DNA of 64,000 nt, from assembly GCA_902518505.1 (NCBI GenBank), contig CABYGG010000001.1, positions 144,739 through 208,738 of the forward strand, given 5' to 3'. This stretch comes from an uncultured Alphaproteobacteria bacterium (GTDB lineage Bacteria > Pseudomonadota > Alphaproteobacteria > HIMB59). The notes beneath the pieces were generated by a model. The model searched no databases and was not told where the DNA came from. It was given only the letters and a program-made list of their open reading frames with translations. Shown here piece after piece: positions 1 to 9,953 of this stretch (positions are counted from its first letter, which is position 1; every line of letters begins with the position of its first letter). Both the position numbers and the translations under genes were made by a program.

Positions 1-1
1 T

Positions 2-898
2 TCTGCACTCGCACTAGCTGTTTTGGCTGAGGAGGCAGGTTTCCCAAAAGGAACTTTAAATGTAATTACTGGAAAGGCCTCTGAAATCGGAGAGGAATTA
101 GCCACAAATCCAATTGTCAGAAAATTATCTTTTACAGGTTCAACAGAAATTGGAAAAATACTTTTACAGAAATGTTCTGGAACTGTAAAAAAAGTCTCAA
201 TGGAACTTGGTGGTCACGCACCCTTCATTGTATTTAATGATGCAAATATTGATGATGCAGTTGCGGGTGCAATCCAAAGCAAATTTAGAAATACAGGACA
301 AACTTGTGTTTGTGCAAATAGAATTTATGTCCAAGAAAAAGTTCATGATGAGTTCTGTTCAAAATTTGTTGATGCTGTCTCTAAAATAAAAGTAGGAGAT
401 GGTTTAAATGAGGAAAATGCCTCTGGACCCATGATTGATGAGCACTCTTTAAGTAAAGTAGAGGAGCATGTCCAAGATGCATTGCAATATGGCGCAAAAG
501 TTGCAATTGGTGGATCTAAACATTCTTTGGGAATGAACTTTTATCAGCCTACAATCCTCACTGAAGTCCCACCAGAAGCAAAAATTACAACTGAAGAAAC
601 ATTTGGGCCAGTGGCTCCAATATACAAATTTAAAGATGAAAAAGAAGTAATTAAACTCGCAAATAACTCACCATATGGACTTGCATCCTATTTTTATTCC
701 AGAGATATCGGAAGAATATGGAGAGTTGCTGAGGCACTTGAATACGGAATGGTTGGAGTCAATACTGGATTAACTTCAAAAGCAGAGGCACCATTTGGAG
801 GAATAAAAGAGTCTGGTCTTGGCAGAGAAGGCTCAAAGTATGGAATTGATGATTTTATTGAAATAAAATACATCAATATGTGCGGCCTAGACAAATAA
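2..898 (+). CDS. gabD: NAD(P)-dependent semialdehyde dehydrogenase, 3' part
   Basis: The frame is open to the left edge, so the start codon lies outside the window; about 298 C-terminal residues are visible. The aldehyde dehydrogenase hallmarks are present: SMELGGHAPFIV carries the catalytic Glu, and NTGQTCVCANR carries the nucleophile Cys at about residue 102 of the visible part. The Cys-Val-Cys form is typical of succinate-semialdehyde dehydrogenases (GabD), which oxidise succinate semialdehyde to succinate. It lies 9 bases before a Gfo/Idh dehydrogenase in an inositol/sugar-like operon, so the real substrate may be another semialdehyde, such as one released by the aldolase at 3902. The family is certain; the substrate is inferred. 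Confidence 0.88.
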   Translation, partial: SALALAVLAEEAGFPKGTLNVITGKASEIGEELATNPIVRKLSFTGSTEIGKILLQKCSGTVKKVSMELGGHAPFIVFNDANIDDAVAGAIQSKFRNTGQTCVCANRIYVQEKVHDEFCSKFVDAVSKIKVGDGLNEENASGPMIDEHSLSKVEEHVQDALQYGAKVAIGGSKHSLGMNFYQPTILTEVPPEAKITTEETFGPVAPIYKFKDEKEVIKLANNSPYGLASYFYSRDIGRIWRVAEALEYGMVGVNTGLTSKAEAPFGGIKESGLGREGSKYGIDDFIEIKYINMCGLDK

Positions 899-907
899 TT
901 CATATTT

Positions 908-2065
908 ATGAACAAAGTCTTTAATGTTGGCTTAATAGGATGTGGTCATATTTCTGAAACATATTTTAGAGGACATGATTATTTTAATAATTTTCGCATA
1001 ATTAAATGTGCTGATATTAATCATGAAAATTCTAAAAAATGTGCCGAAACTTATAATATAAACTCTTGTTCTGTTGATGAAATATTAAATGATAGTGAAG
1101 TCGATATTATTTTAAATTTAACTATTCCAAAGGCTCATTACGAGGTAGCAAAAAATTCGCTGGAGAGTGGTAAACATGTTTATAGTGAGAAACCAATGGC
1201 TGTAAATTTTTTAGATGGTGAAAATCTCTTAAAATTATCTAAAAGTAAAAACTTATACATTGGCAATGCTCCTGATACTTTTTTGGGTGGTGGAATTCAA
1301 AAATCTATTGAATTAATAAATGATAATAAAATTGGAAATGTTCGACTTGGAAATGCGATTTTTGCTTATCCAGGAGTTCAATCTTATCATCCCAATCCTG
1401 AACCATGGTTTGCAAATAATGAAGGTGGCCCAGTTATAGATATGGGACCATACTATTTAACAGCTTTAGTAAATTTACTTGGCCCTGCTAAAAGCGTTCA
1501 TGGTATTTCTACCAAAGTTTTCGATAAAAGAGTTATAGGCATAGGTCCAAAAAAAGATCAGGAGTTTGATGTGGAATGTCAAACTAGCTATTTAGTTAAT
1601 TTAGAATTTCATAATGGGGCTTTAATTCAAATAACTTTATCGTTTGATGTTGTAGCTCACCAACGTAATCACATAGAGCTTTACGGCGATAAAGGTTCTA
1701 TGATTGTGCCTGATCCAAATATGTTTGGAGGCTCAGTATACACAAGTACTGATGATAGTGGTGTTTGGCAAGAACACAAAACTGATGATATGCCCCTTGG
1801 TAAAATTAATATTACATCTCATAGCGGTAGGGCTAATGAGTCGCCAACTAATGCGAACTACCGTGGTGTCGGATTAGCTGAAATGGCATACTGTATTGAT
1901 AATGAACTTGAACACAGATGTAGCGGAGAATTATCGTTACACGTTTTGGATATTATTCAATCAACAATGAAGGCAGCAGACACCAAAACACCCCAAGAGA
2001 TAAAGACTACTTTTAAGAAGACAGATTATTTTTCACAAGAGGAAATACAAAAAATTCTTAAGTAA
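908..2065 (+). CDS. Gfo/Idh/MocA-family NAD(P) oxidoreductase
   Basis: A 385-residue sugar or cyclitol dehydrogenase of the usual family length. The N-terminal Rossmann motif is GLIGCGHIS, and VYSEKPMAVN holds the conserved Glu-Lys-Pro of this family. Family members oxidise inositols, glucose-type sugars or their derivatives with NAD(P). Its place directly before IolC- and IolB-like genes suggests it feeds a keto-sugar or inosose into that pathway, but the family is too broad to name a substrate. Confidence 0.85.
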   Translation: MNKVFNVGLIGCGHISETYFRGHDYFNNFRIIKCADINHENSKKCAETYNINSCSVDEILNDSEVDIILNLTIPKAHYEVAKNSLESGKHVYSEKPMAVNFLDGENLLKLSKSKNLYIGNAPDTFLGGGIQKSIELINDNKIGNVRLGNAIFAYPGVQSYHPNPEPWFANNEGGPVIDMGPYYLTALVNLLGPAKSVHGISTKVFDKRVIGIGPKKDQEFDVECQTSYLVNLEFHNGALIQITLSFDVVAHQRNHIELYGDKGSMIVPDPNMFGGSVYTSTDDSGVWQEHKTDDMPLGKINITSHSGRANESPTNANYRGVGLAEMAYCIDNELEHRCSGELSLHVLDIIQSTMKAADTKTPQEIKTTFKKTDYFSQEEIQKILK

Positions 2066-2099
2066 TTACAATAATTCCTCTAGACTTAATTTTCATTAA

Positions 2100-3062
2100 A
2101 TGAAATTTGATAATACAAAAAAAATTCTTGTAATAGGGAGAGCAGGATTAGATATTTATCCAGAGCCACCCGGTACAAAAATCTCCGATGTAAATAACTT
2201 TTCTTCTCATTTAGGGGGCTCGGCGGCAAATACTTGTGTTGCTCTATCGAACTTGGGTGTCAGCACTGATTTACTTACTTGTATATCTGACGATGCAATC
2301 GGAGAATACATAATTAACAAACTTAATGAATTCAAAGTTGGTGTAGAACACTGCAGAAAAGTTAATAAATCATTTCAAACACAAATAGCTGTTGTTGAAA
2401 CTATTTTAAAAAATAACCAATCTATTCTTTACAGAAGTAATCCTTGTGATCTACAACTTAATAAGGAGGATATTAATAAAATTAATTTTAATAATTACTC
2501 TGCAGTATTCATCTCTGGAACTGCGCTTTCAGGAGAACCTTCAAGGAATGCTGTTTTGGTTGCCTCAAAACTAACTTCAGATCTCAAGATACCATTAATA
2601 ATCGATCTTGATTATCGGCCTTACAACTGGGAGTCTGATACAATCAAATCAGATGTTTATAAGGAAATTATGAATGAAATGGATATTATCATTGGAAACG
2701 ATTTGGAATTTAATGTGGCTGATAATTCCACAAATGGACTTGAATTAGCAAAAGTGTATATTAAAAAAAAACCATCAGTGATTGTCTATAAAATGGGCGA
2801 AGAGGGATCTAAAGTATTTACTAAAGAAAATGAGAGCCAATACGGGACATTCAATGTCGAAGCTATTAAACCCACAGGTGCAGGCGACGCATTCAATGGA
2901 GGTTTTATAAGCTCCCTATACAATGGCCTTAGTTTAGAGGATGCAGTAATTCGGGGTTCCGCAAATGCTGCAATAGTTGTAACAAGAGTAGGTTGTTCCT
3001 CAGCTATGCCCAACAATCAGGAATTAGAAAAATTTATTAACCAAAATCAAAAGGAGTTATAG
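2100..3062 (+). CDS. iolC: PfkB-family sugar kinase, IolC-like (5-dehydro-2-deoxygluconokinase)
   Basis: A 320-residue ribokinase-fold kinase. The N-terminal VIGRAGLDIYPEPPG and the following GGSAANTCVALSNLG match the IolC subgroup. The C-terminal PTGAGDAFNGGF carries the anion-hole GAGD and the catalytic Asp. IolC phosphorylates 2-deoxy-5-keto-gluconate in myo-inositol breakdown. The stop codon is immediately followed by the iolB-like start, and a class II aldolase comes next, which is the expected order of pathway steps (isomerase, kinase, aldolase). The GAGGAGTT-like sequence at its 3' end probably serves as ribosome site for the next gene. Confidence 0.82.
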   Translation: MKFDNTKKILVIGRAGLDIYPEPPGTKISDVNNFSSHLGGSAANTCVALSNLGVSTDLLTCISDDAIGEYIINKLNEFKVGVEHCRKVNKSFQTQIAVVETILKNNQSILYRSNPCDLQLNKEDINKINFNNYSAVFISGTALSGEPSRNAVLVASKLTSDLKIPLIIDLDYRPYNWESDTIKSDVYKEIMNEMDIIIGNDLEFNVADNSTNGLELAKVYIKKKPSVIVYKMGEEGSKVFTKENESQYGTFNVEAIKPTGAGDAFNGGFISSLYNGLSLEDAVIRGSANAAIVVTRVGCSSAMPNNQELEKFINQNQKEL

Positions 3063-3905
3063 ATGCACATCCCTTATTCAGATAATAAAAATCAAGCTTT
3101 ATTTGGAGAAACAAATGAAACAGTACCCTTAGTTTATTTTAATATTATCAATTTAAAAAAAGGTGAGTCCTATGAATACCAACTATCAAAACATGAAAGT
3201 AGCGTAGTTCCAGCAACAGGTATCGTCGAGATTACCGTGGAGGATAATAAGTTAGGACAGATTGGAAAAAGAACAACTGACGTATGGGATGGTGAACCTG
3301 AGGGTAGTTATATTCCTACAAATTCAAAATGTAAAATTACTTGTTTATCTGACTCCTCTGAGTGTTTCATAGCTGGTGGAATTTATGAAAAAAAATTAGA
3401 GCCATTTCTCGTTTTAAAAGAAGAACTAGATGTTGTTCAATATGGCTCAGACGATACAAAAACTCACAGAAAAATTAAACATATCTTGGGTGCGAAACAT
3501 CATGATCAAGTTGGTCGATTATTAGTAAATGAATTATATACTGTTGGCGCTGGAGGGTGGTCAGGCTTCCCTCCTCACAAACACGACACAGATGATCTCC
3601 CTCAAGAAACACGGCATGATGAAGTTTATAACTATCGATTTAAACCAGGACATGGTTTTGGTGTTCAAATTATGCAATCAGAAGATGAAAAAGAGGGTCA
3701 CGGTTATCAACTTTTTAATGGCTCTACTATTGCAATAAATAAAGGATATCATCCATGTGTGGTTGCCCCAGGATATGAGATGTATTATTTTACAATCCTA
3801 GTAGGTCTTTCTCAAAGATCACTTATTCAATCTTTCCAAAAAACCCATGCTTACCAATTAGAAACAATCCCAGGTATTAAGGATATGATAGCAAAATATA
3901 AATGA
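3063..3905 (+). CDS. iolB: 5-deoxy-glucuronate isomerase
   Basis: A 280-residue bicupin of IolB type. The signature segment GAGGWSGFPPHKHDTDD, followed by ETRHDEVYNYRF, contains the His/Glu metal ligands of the C-terminal cupin. IolB converts 5-deoxy-glucuronate to 2-deoxy-5-keto-gluconate in the cytoplasm. It abuts the IolC-like kinase and overlaps the aldolase by 4 bases, implying translational coupling. IolD and IolE, which act before IolB, are not in the window and may lie upstream. Confidence 0.9.
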   Translation: MHIPYSDNKNQALFGETNETVPLVYFNIINLKKGESYEYQLSKHESSVVPATGIVEITVEDNKLGQIGKRTTDVWDGEPEGSYIPTNSKCKITCLSDSSECFIAGGIYEKKLEPFLVLKEELDVVQYGSDDTKTHRKIKHILGAKHHDQVGRLLVNELYTVGAGGWSGFPPHKHDTDDLPQETRHDEVYNYRFKPGHGFGVQIMQSEDEKEGHGYQLFNGSTIAINKGYHPCVVAPGYEMYYFTILVGLSQRSLIQSFQKTHAYQLETIPGIKDMIAKYK

Positions 3906-4732
3906 CGATAGCTAGCCTCTCAGAAGTTTTACAAGAAGCAAAAAAAAATAATTATGCCATTGCAGGATTAGTGGTACTAGGTTGGGAGGATGCAAGATGT
4001 TATGCAGAAACAGCCGAAGAGCTCAAGGTGCCTGTGATTCTTCAAGCAGGACCAGGTTGTAGAGCGAATACACCTCTGCCAGTTTTAGGTAAAATGTTTA
4101 GATACTTGGCTGAGCAATCATCTAGTCCAATAGTTTGTCATTTAGATCATGGTTATACTAAAGAAGAGTGTTTAGAGGCAATTGACAACGGATTTACATC
4201 TGTAATGTTTGATGGATCCAAGCTTTCACTTAATGAAAACGTTGATAAAACAAGTGAAATCGTTGAATTAGCTCATAAACAAAATATTTCCGTTGAGGGA
4301 GAAATTGGATTTGTTGGTTACAATGATGGTGCTAAGTCACAAAGCACAGATCCAGAAGAAGCGAAGACATTTGCTGAATTAACCAAATGTGATGCTATGG
4401 CGATAAGTGCAGGAAACGTACACTTACAGACAAACAAATCCTCTTCTATTGATATGCAAGTCATAAAGAAGATAGAAACCTTAACTGAAGTACCATTGGT
4501 GCTTCACGGAAGTAGCGGTATCGACGATACACTTAAAAGAACGATAGCAAATACAACGAATGTTTGTAAGTTTAATATCGGCACTGAACTTAGAAAAACT
4601 TTCGGCGATACTTTAAGAGAGGAAATTGCAAAAGATCCAAATACTTATGACCGTATTAAATTAATCAATTCAACTATTCCAAGATTAAAAGAAGTAACAA
4701 AAAAAGTTTTAGAGAATATTTCAAAAATTTAA
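3902..4732 (+). CDS. iolJ: Class II fructose-bisphosphate-type aldolase (IolJ/DhnA-like)
   Basis: A 276-residue zinc-dependent aldolase. VCHLDHGYT has the catalytic Asp and first zinc His; VEGEIGFVG and LVLHGSSGI match the class II FBA core. In inositol operons this family cleaves 2-deoxy-5-keto-gluconate-6-phosphate into dihydroxyacetone phosphate and malonate semialdehyde, which would explain the semialdehyde dehydrogenase at the left edge. It starts inside the end of iolB (ATGA overlap). It could be a tagatose- or fructose-bisphosphate aldolase; the operon supports the IolJ role. Confidence 0.8.
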   Translation: MTIASLSEVLQEAKKNNYAIAGLVVLGWEDARCYAETAEELKVPVILQAGPGCRANTPLPVLGKMFRYLAEQSSSPIVCHLDHGYTKEECLEAIDNGFTSVMFDGSKLSLNENVDKTSEIVELAHKQNISVEGEIGFVGYNDGAKSQSTDPEEAKTFAELTKCDAMAISAGNVHLQTNKSSSIDMQVIKKIETLTEVPLVLHGSSGIDDTLKRTIANTTNVCKFNIGTELRKTFGDTLREEIAKDPNTYDRIKLINSTIPRLKEVTKKVLENISKI

Positions 4733-4738
4733 TCATTC

Positions 4739-5692
4739 ATGATTAAATCGCACACAATTGAAAATAAGTTTTTAAGAGTTAAGACTCTCAATATTGGTGC
4801 AACATTATTTGAAGTTTTTTATAAAAAGAAAAAAATCAATTTAATTCTAAATTTAGGAAATATCTCATCATATAAAAATAATAAAAATTACTTAGGCGCA
4901 ACATGTGGCAGGTATGCAAATAGAATAAAAAAAGCTCAATTTCAGATCAAAGGAGTAAAATACAAATTAACTAGAAATGAGGGAAAAAATATACTACATG
5001 GTGGTAAAAAAGGGTTTGACTCAAAAATTTGGCAAGTTAAGAGCTTCTCCAAATCTCATATTAGCTATTATTGTATATCACCAGATAAAGATCAGGGTTT
5101 CCCAGGAGAATTATATTCCAGTTGTGATTACTCAATTGCAAATTCGACTCTCAAAATCAATATAAGTGCACAAACATCAAAAACTACTCACGTTAATTTG
5201 GTAAATCACGCCTATTGGAATTTAGATAAAATTAAAAAAGATATTTTTGATCACCACGTCCAAATCAATTCAAATCAGTACTTAGAAAATGACTCTGAAA
5301 ATATACCTACTGGTAGGGTAATGAATGTAAAAGGAACACGTTTTGATTTTAAAAAATCAACTAGGATACGCGATAAATTTACTAATAAATTCAAGGGATT
5401 TGATGAAAATTTCATCATAAAAAAAAATTCTAAGTTTGCAGCTAAAATACAATCACCAAAAAGCAATATATCCCTAAAAATTTTTTCAAATCAACCTGGT
5501 GTTCAATTTTATACTGGTCAGCATTTAAAATATTCCAGTAATCGTATTAAAATAAAAAAATATCAAGGTATGTGTTTTGAAACTCAGGGTTTTCCAAACG
5601 CACCCAATAATCGAAAATTTCCTTCAACGCAATTAAACCCATCACAAATCTATAAACACCAAATTAAGTTTGAAATTGGAGAAATAGAATAA
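4739..5692 (+). CDS. galM: Aldose 1-epimerase (galactose mutarotase)
   Basis: 317 residues. The mutarotase motifs are visible: GRYANRIKKA, NILHGGKKGFD, the catalytic His in LVNHAYWNL, and a C-terminal FETQGFPNAPNN segment with the catalytic Glu. It interconverts alpha and beta anomers of hexoses. The gene is last in the operon and ends directly against the convergent DUF4340-like gene. It is more Lys/Asn-rich than its neighbours, as expected at low GC. Presence in this operon suggests that free aldoses are taken up and used. Confidence 0.87.
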   Translation: MIKSHTIENKFLRVKTLNIGATLFEVFYKKKKINLILNLGNISSYKNNKNYLGATCGRYANRIKKAQFQIKGVKYKLTRNEGKNILHGGKKGFDSKIWQVKSFSKSHISYYCISPDKDQGFPGELYSSCDYSIANSTLKINISAQTSKTTHVNLVNHAYWNLDKIKKDIFDHHVQINSNQYLENDSENIPTGRVMNVKGTRFDFKKSTRIRDKFTNKFKGFDENFIIKKNSKFAAKIQSPKSNISLKIFSNQPGVQFYTGQHLKYSSNRIKIKKYQGMCFETQGFPNAPNNRKFPSTQLNPSQIYKHQIKFEIGEIE

Positions 5693-6697
5693 TTATTCGG
5701 TTTTTTCTCTTAATTTTATATTCAATGTATCAAAAAATATTTGAGGAACGCTAAAAGCAAAATTATTTAAAAAAGCAACCGAACTAACTTGTATTTGATT
5801 TCCATCTAGCAATGGATCTATAAACTTTGATATTTGAACTTTTTCATCGACATAATTCCAATCAAAAGTAGCATGAACACCTTTACCCTCAATATCGTAA
5901 AGATTTACAAAAATTATAGTTCCATTATTGAGTGTAAACCTAGCTTTTAAATCTGAAGAGTTAGGTAATTCTGTCTTAAGTATAAAGCCATTATGTTGAA
6001 GATCAGTTAATATATTTTGAGCATCAATAATTTTATCATTATCAATTTCATTAAATTGAGAGGTCAAATTTGTATGTTTTAGCTCTCCTTCTTTGACACT
6101 TAAGTTAATCATATTTTGATTATAAATTTGAATTGATTGAATTTGAGATTTACCAATATTTATTAAATCGGTGGGCACCCAGTAGAAATCAGACACATCG
6201 GCGGTTAAGTTTGTTGAAACCAAATAAGATTGATTAGACTCAGGGGTCTTTATGTAAGATCCTGGGATATTATAATTATAAATACCAATATCTAGTGAAT
6301 ACAATACTACATCGTCTTCAGATTTTAATATTAATTGCATTTTATTTTCATCATCTAGACCCAATTTGTATAAAAGATCTTCACGATTAGTTTTAGCATC
6401 TAAAATATTTGCTTCACGAAGTTGAATAAAAAACCTACTTAAAAGCTCAGTATTTGCCGGAAAATTATTTGAGCTTGAAATAAGCCATTGATTATCAATG
6501 ATTTCAATAACAGATTTTCCATTTTGATTAGAAAATTCAATGTATGCTATTTCTGGTAAAACATCATCAAAACTAGGAAATAATACTTCAGATGATGACT
6601 TGTTAGAGATATTTTTGCCATCAAAATACATACCAAGGGCAATAATTAAAAAACCAAAAGATAGTAAAACCAATATTTTTAAATTTTTAATATACAT
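5693..6697 (-). CDS. DUF4340-like membrane-anchored protein
   Basis: 334 residues with one N-terminal membrane segment (about residues 7-25, LVLLSFGFLIIALGMYF) and a long extracytoplasmic part. Repeated short units such as WLISSSNNFPAN and YWVPTDLINI resemble the DUF4340 repeat found in proteins next to GldG-type ABC components. It directly follows the gldG-like gene and is probably part of the same complex. Function unknown; the DUF assignment is from motif memory and moderately sure. Confidence 0.65.
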   Translation of the reverse strand: MYIKNLKILVLLSFGFLIIALGMYFDGKNISNKSSSEVLFPSFDDVLPEIAYIEFSNQNGKSVIEIIDNQWLISSSNNFPANTELLSRFFIQLREANILDAKTNREDLLYKLGLDDENKMQLILKSEDDVVLYSLDIGIYNYNIPGSYIKTPESNQSYLVSTNLTADVSDFYWVPTDLINIGKSQIQSIQIYNQNMINLSVKEGELKHTNLTSQFNEIDNDKIIDAQNILTDLQHNGFILKTELPNSSDLKARFTLNNGTIIFVNLYDIEGKGVHATFDWNYVDEKVQISKFIDPLLDGNQIQVSSVAFLNNFAFSVPQIFFDTLNIKLREKTE

Positions 6698-8533
6698 TTA
6701 TCTGCTTTTTCTTTTTCTGATACCGAGTTGTCTTGGAATAAAAAACATTAGTAGAATTAAAAGAACAGGGATTAAAAAAGTATTTAATATGTTTATTTGA
6801 TTTGCTAATCGATCTATATCTTTACTTAAATTTCTTCTAACTTCTCTTAGTTGTTTACGAGTATTTTCTACTTGTAATTGAAAATTTGCTAATTCCATTA
6901 ATTGTTTGTCAGATAAATTGACACTTTCTACATCTCTACCGCCTGATAAATTTTGAATTTGATTTAATGTATTATCAAGTTGAGCTTGTAATTGCTGTTC
7001 TTGTCCTAGATACATCTGTTCTGCTTCTGCTTGAAGTTTTTGAACTACAACAAACGGTCTAAATGGAGCTTCTTTGTTTCTCAGATCAATAAATTCATCA
7101 TAACCTGTCATTGAGTCAAACACATTTGTAACTAAACTTCCATTATCAGATGTCGCCTCTATTACATTGGTATCTAAAAACTTTTGAATTCTTGCCCAAA
7201 AGGCATTTCTTATAAAATCAGCGTCACTGAAAACTACCACATTTATATTTTTTGAGGATATTTCTAAATGATTATCATTTTTAAATTCAAAATCATTAAA
7301 ATTACTTTTTGCAATACCACTTAATTTTACACCAAAGTCATAGCTAATACCTGTTGGCTGAAAATTATTAATGAGCTTAATTGGATCATGTACCTCTTTC
7401 ATAGGTAGATCCATTGTTACCTCACTGGAGGACATAATAGGAGTGTAAGAAATTTCACTTTCATCATTTAATGGGGAAAGACCACCTGGAGACACAAGTC
7501 TAATTAAAGATAAACCGTCTCCAATTTCTTCAGCTTGATTGATGAACTGTCCTCTGACTTCAGGCCAATTCAATTTCAACATAGTTTGCAAAGATGTATT
7601 TTCAGTAATGTTTTGTTGTGTTTGCAGTCTTGTTGCTTGAGCACCATCTAAAATAACATTGCTATTATAGTTAATATTGAGAGTTTTTAAGACATTTTCT
7701 AAATTTGATGATTTATTTGAATGGTCATTTTTCTCAAAAAATGGATCAACAAAAATAACTGATTTTCCCCCATTCAAGATAAATTGTTCAACTGCATATT
7801 CAGTTTTGTCACTAATATCAGAGGGGTGATAAACTATTAATAAGTCTATACCCTCAAAACTCTCTATGTCTGTATCTAAAAACTCAAAATCATAAAAATA
7901 ACTAAGCTCCTCAAGTATTGTGTATTCTCCTTGTCCAAGTTGATTATTTGGCATCATTGGTGGTGTAGTGTCTACCCATGATAAAAAACCAATCATTGGT
8001 TTTTTTGATCTATTAAGTTTGTATACAATGTCAGTTAATTGTTTTTCTAATGTGCCAGCTTTTGAGGGATCAAAAAAGGGAACAGTTTCTATGTCATCTG
8101 TTGTATTTGAAGCAATTAATCCAAAATATACTTTGGACCCTTCTTGATCTATAGGAAAACCCTGCACACCATATCTATTTACATAATCTTCATCATCTGA
8201 ATAAGGCTCTGGTTCAATAAAGTTTAATTCAATTTTACCTGAGGCTAGATCTGAATATCTGTTTAATAGACCTTGAACTTGATTAGCATAATTTTGAATA
8301 ATTGGAATATTTTTAGACAAGTCTCTGCTATACACAAAAGTAATTTTTAATGGCTCTTCTATTTCGTCTATAACTCTCTTAGTACCACTTGAAAGAGTAA
8401 AAGTTTTGGTAGAGGTAAAATCAACTCCTAAATTAAAATTGATTTTTTGGATTATAAAATTAAAGGACAAAAATAAAATAACAGTGCTTAATATAGATAC
8501 TATAAGATAGTTTTTTTGTAAAAATTTATTCAT
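6698..8533 (-). CDS. gldG: GldG-like ABC transporter auxiliary protein
   Basis: I place the start at ATG 8533 (MNKFLQKNYLIV), which overlaps the stop of the permease gene by one base (TAATG); an upstream in-frame start would extend it by 14 residues. The product is about 611 residues: an N-terminal membrane helix (residues 9-30), a large extracytoplasmic region of the GldG/DUF4350 type (with GGKSVIFVDPFF), a coiled-coil-prone segment, and a C-terminal helix (LIPVLLILLMFFI) followed by a basic tail. In Bacteroidetes GldG works with GldA and GldF; in proteobacteria the role of the complex is unclear. Confidence 0.8.
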   Translation of the reverse strand: MNKFLQKNYLIVSILSTVILFLSFNFIIQKINFNLGVDFTSTKTFTLSSGTKRVIDEIEEPLKITFVYSRDLSKNIPIIQNYANQVQGLLNRYSDLASGKIELNFIEPEPYSDDEDYVNRYGVQGFPIDQEGSKVYFGLIASNTTDDIETVPFFDPSKAGTLEKQLTDIVYKLNRSKKPMIGFLSWVDTTPPMMPNNQLGQGEYTILEELSYFYDFEFLDTDIESFEGIDLLIVYHPSDISDKTEYAVEQFILNGGKSVIFVDPFFEKNDHSNKSSNLENVLKTLNINYNSNVILDGAQATRLQTQQNITENTSLQTMLKLNWPEVRGQFINQAEEIGDGLSLIRLVSPGGLSPLNDESEISYTPIMSSSEVTMDLPMKEVHDPIKLINNFQPTGISYDFGVKLSGIAKSNFNDFEFKNDNHLEISSKNINVVVFSDADFIRNAFWARIQKFLDTNVIEATSDNGSLVTNVFDSMTGYDEFIDLRNKEAPFRPFVVVQKLQAEAEQMYLGQEQQLQAQLDNTLNQIQNLSGGRDVESVNLSDKQLMELANFQLQVENTRKQLREVRRNLSKDIDRLANQINILNTFLIPVLLILLMFFIPRQLGIRKRKSR

Positions 8534-9252
8534 TAGTCTCGATTTAAAAATTTTATAATTGTTAAATAATTCCAAAGAGCAATAAAGGATAAAAAGAAAA
8601 ACAATCCTTTAATTGAGAAGAAACCCGTTTGGATACTTGAGAAGTGAGTCAAAAAGCTAAAACTAGAAATGAGTTCTACTATTTCAATAGGTAAAATCCC
8701 AGTTATAAAATTAATCATAAGAGGAAACCCACTTATGGTAAAAAGAAATGAGACTAAAATAGATAAAATAAAAGCAATTATTTGATTGTTAGTTAACGAA
8801 GAAAAGAAAATTCCAAGAGAGACATAAGCACCTGCCATGATAATAACACCAAGATATTGGCCAATAATTACAAGGTTATCAGGTTTTCCAAGATAATTTA
8901 CTGTAATCCAAATAGGAAACGTCAAAACAACTGAGAATACAACAAAAGCCCAAGTTGCAAAAAATTTACTCAACACTATCTTCCACAAAGGAATTGGCAA
9001 AGTCATTAATAATTCAATAGTACCAAGTCTTTTTTCCTCGGACCAACTTTTCATAGTAACTGCAGAGACAAAGAAAATAAAAACCCATGGGATAAAACTA
9101 AAAAAAACTGTTAAGTCTGCAACTCCTGAGGAGAAAAACGAGCCAAAATAAAATGTCAAGGACATAGAGGTCAAAATAAATATTGCAGTAAAAATATAGG
9201 CGACAGGAGTAATAAAATATAATTTAAGTTCTCTTTTAATTAGCGCCAACAT
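8533..9252 (-). CDS. gldF: ABC transporter permease, GldF-like
   Basis: 239 residues with about six hydrophobic segments, beginning MLALIKRELKLYFITPVAYIF, which is the typical start of ABC-2/GldF permeases (cytoplasmic RELKxYF before helix 1). The segment MKSWSEEKRLGTIELLMTLP is the conserved coupling region of ABC-2 permeases. It shares one base with the stop or start of both flanking genes, so gldA-gldF-gldG are translationally coupled. Confidence 0.85.
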   Translation of the reverse strand: MLALIKRELKLYFITPVAYIFTAIFILTSMSLTFYFGSFFSSGVADLTVFFSFIPWVFIFFVSAVTMKSWSEEKRLGTIELLMTLPIPLWKIVLSKFFATWAFVVFSVVLTFPIWITVNYLGKPDNLVIIGQYLGVIIMAGAYVSLGIFFSSLTNNQIIAFILSILVSFLFTISGFPLMINFITGILPIEIVELISSFSFLTHFSSIQTGFFSIKGLFFFLSFIALWNYLTIIKFLNRD

Positions 9253-9953
9253 TAGCTTACTAACTTTCTAAATTTTTCATCTAGAGATTTACCAATTTTT
9301 TTCTTAAGCTGTGCTGGAGTTCCCTCAAAGACTTTTTGTCCATCATTAATAATAAGACACTTATTACAAACCTCTGGGACTTCATCAAGAATGTGTGTAG
9401 AAATTATAATTGCTTTCGTTTTAGATAATTTTTTAATTAATTTTCTTACTTCAAACTTTTGAAGGGGATCCAATCCATCAGTTGGCTCATCTAAGATCAG
9501 TAATTTGGGATTATGAATAAGAGCCTGTGCTATTCCAACACGTCTTTTAAAACCTTTTGATAAAGTTTCAATAGGAACATCTTTTACTTCATCTAATTGC
9601 AGATCATTAATTACTTTTTTTATTGCTACTTTTGAGTTTTTTATATTTCTTACCTGGCAAACGTAGTCTAGGTAAAGATATGGTGAAAAGTCCAAATAAA
9701 GTGGAACACCTTCAGGTAAGTAGCCAATCATTGACTTTGTGTGAATGGGATCTATTTCAATGTCCTTATTGTTTATGATAACGTTTCCACTGTCAGATTT
9801 AAGATAACCTGTTATTACCCTCATGGAAGTTGTTTTGCCAGCACCATTAGGTCCAAGGAACCCCATCACATCACCAACTTTGACCTCAAAAGAGAGTTTA
9901 TTAATGGCAGTAAAATCGCCAAAATTTTTAGAAATATCTATTACACTTAACAT
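9252..9953 (-). CDS. gldA: ABC transporter ATPase, GldA-like
   Basis: 233 residues. Walker A GPNGAGKTT, a signature region LSKGFKRRVGIAQAL, and Walker B LLILDEPTDGLDP followed by a switch His (ISTHILDE) are all present. The LSKG signature (instead of LSGG) is common in ABC-2 export ATPases. It drives the GldF permease encoded directly downstream. Likely first gene of the minus-strand operon 9953-5693. Confidence 0.88.
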   Translation of the reverse strand: MLSVIDISKNFGDFTAINKLSFEVKVGDVMGFLGPNGAGKTTSMRVITGYLKSDSGNVIINNKDIEIDPIHTKSMIGYLPEGVPLYLDFSPYLYLDYVCQVRNIKNSKVAIKKVINDLQLDEVKDVPIETLSKGFKRRVGIAQALIHNPKLLILDEPTDGLDPLQKFEVRKLIKKLSKTKAIIISTHILDEVPEVCNKCLIINDGQKVFEGTPAQLKKKIGKSLDEKFRKLVS

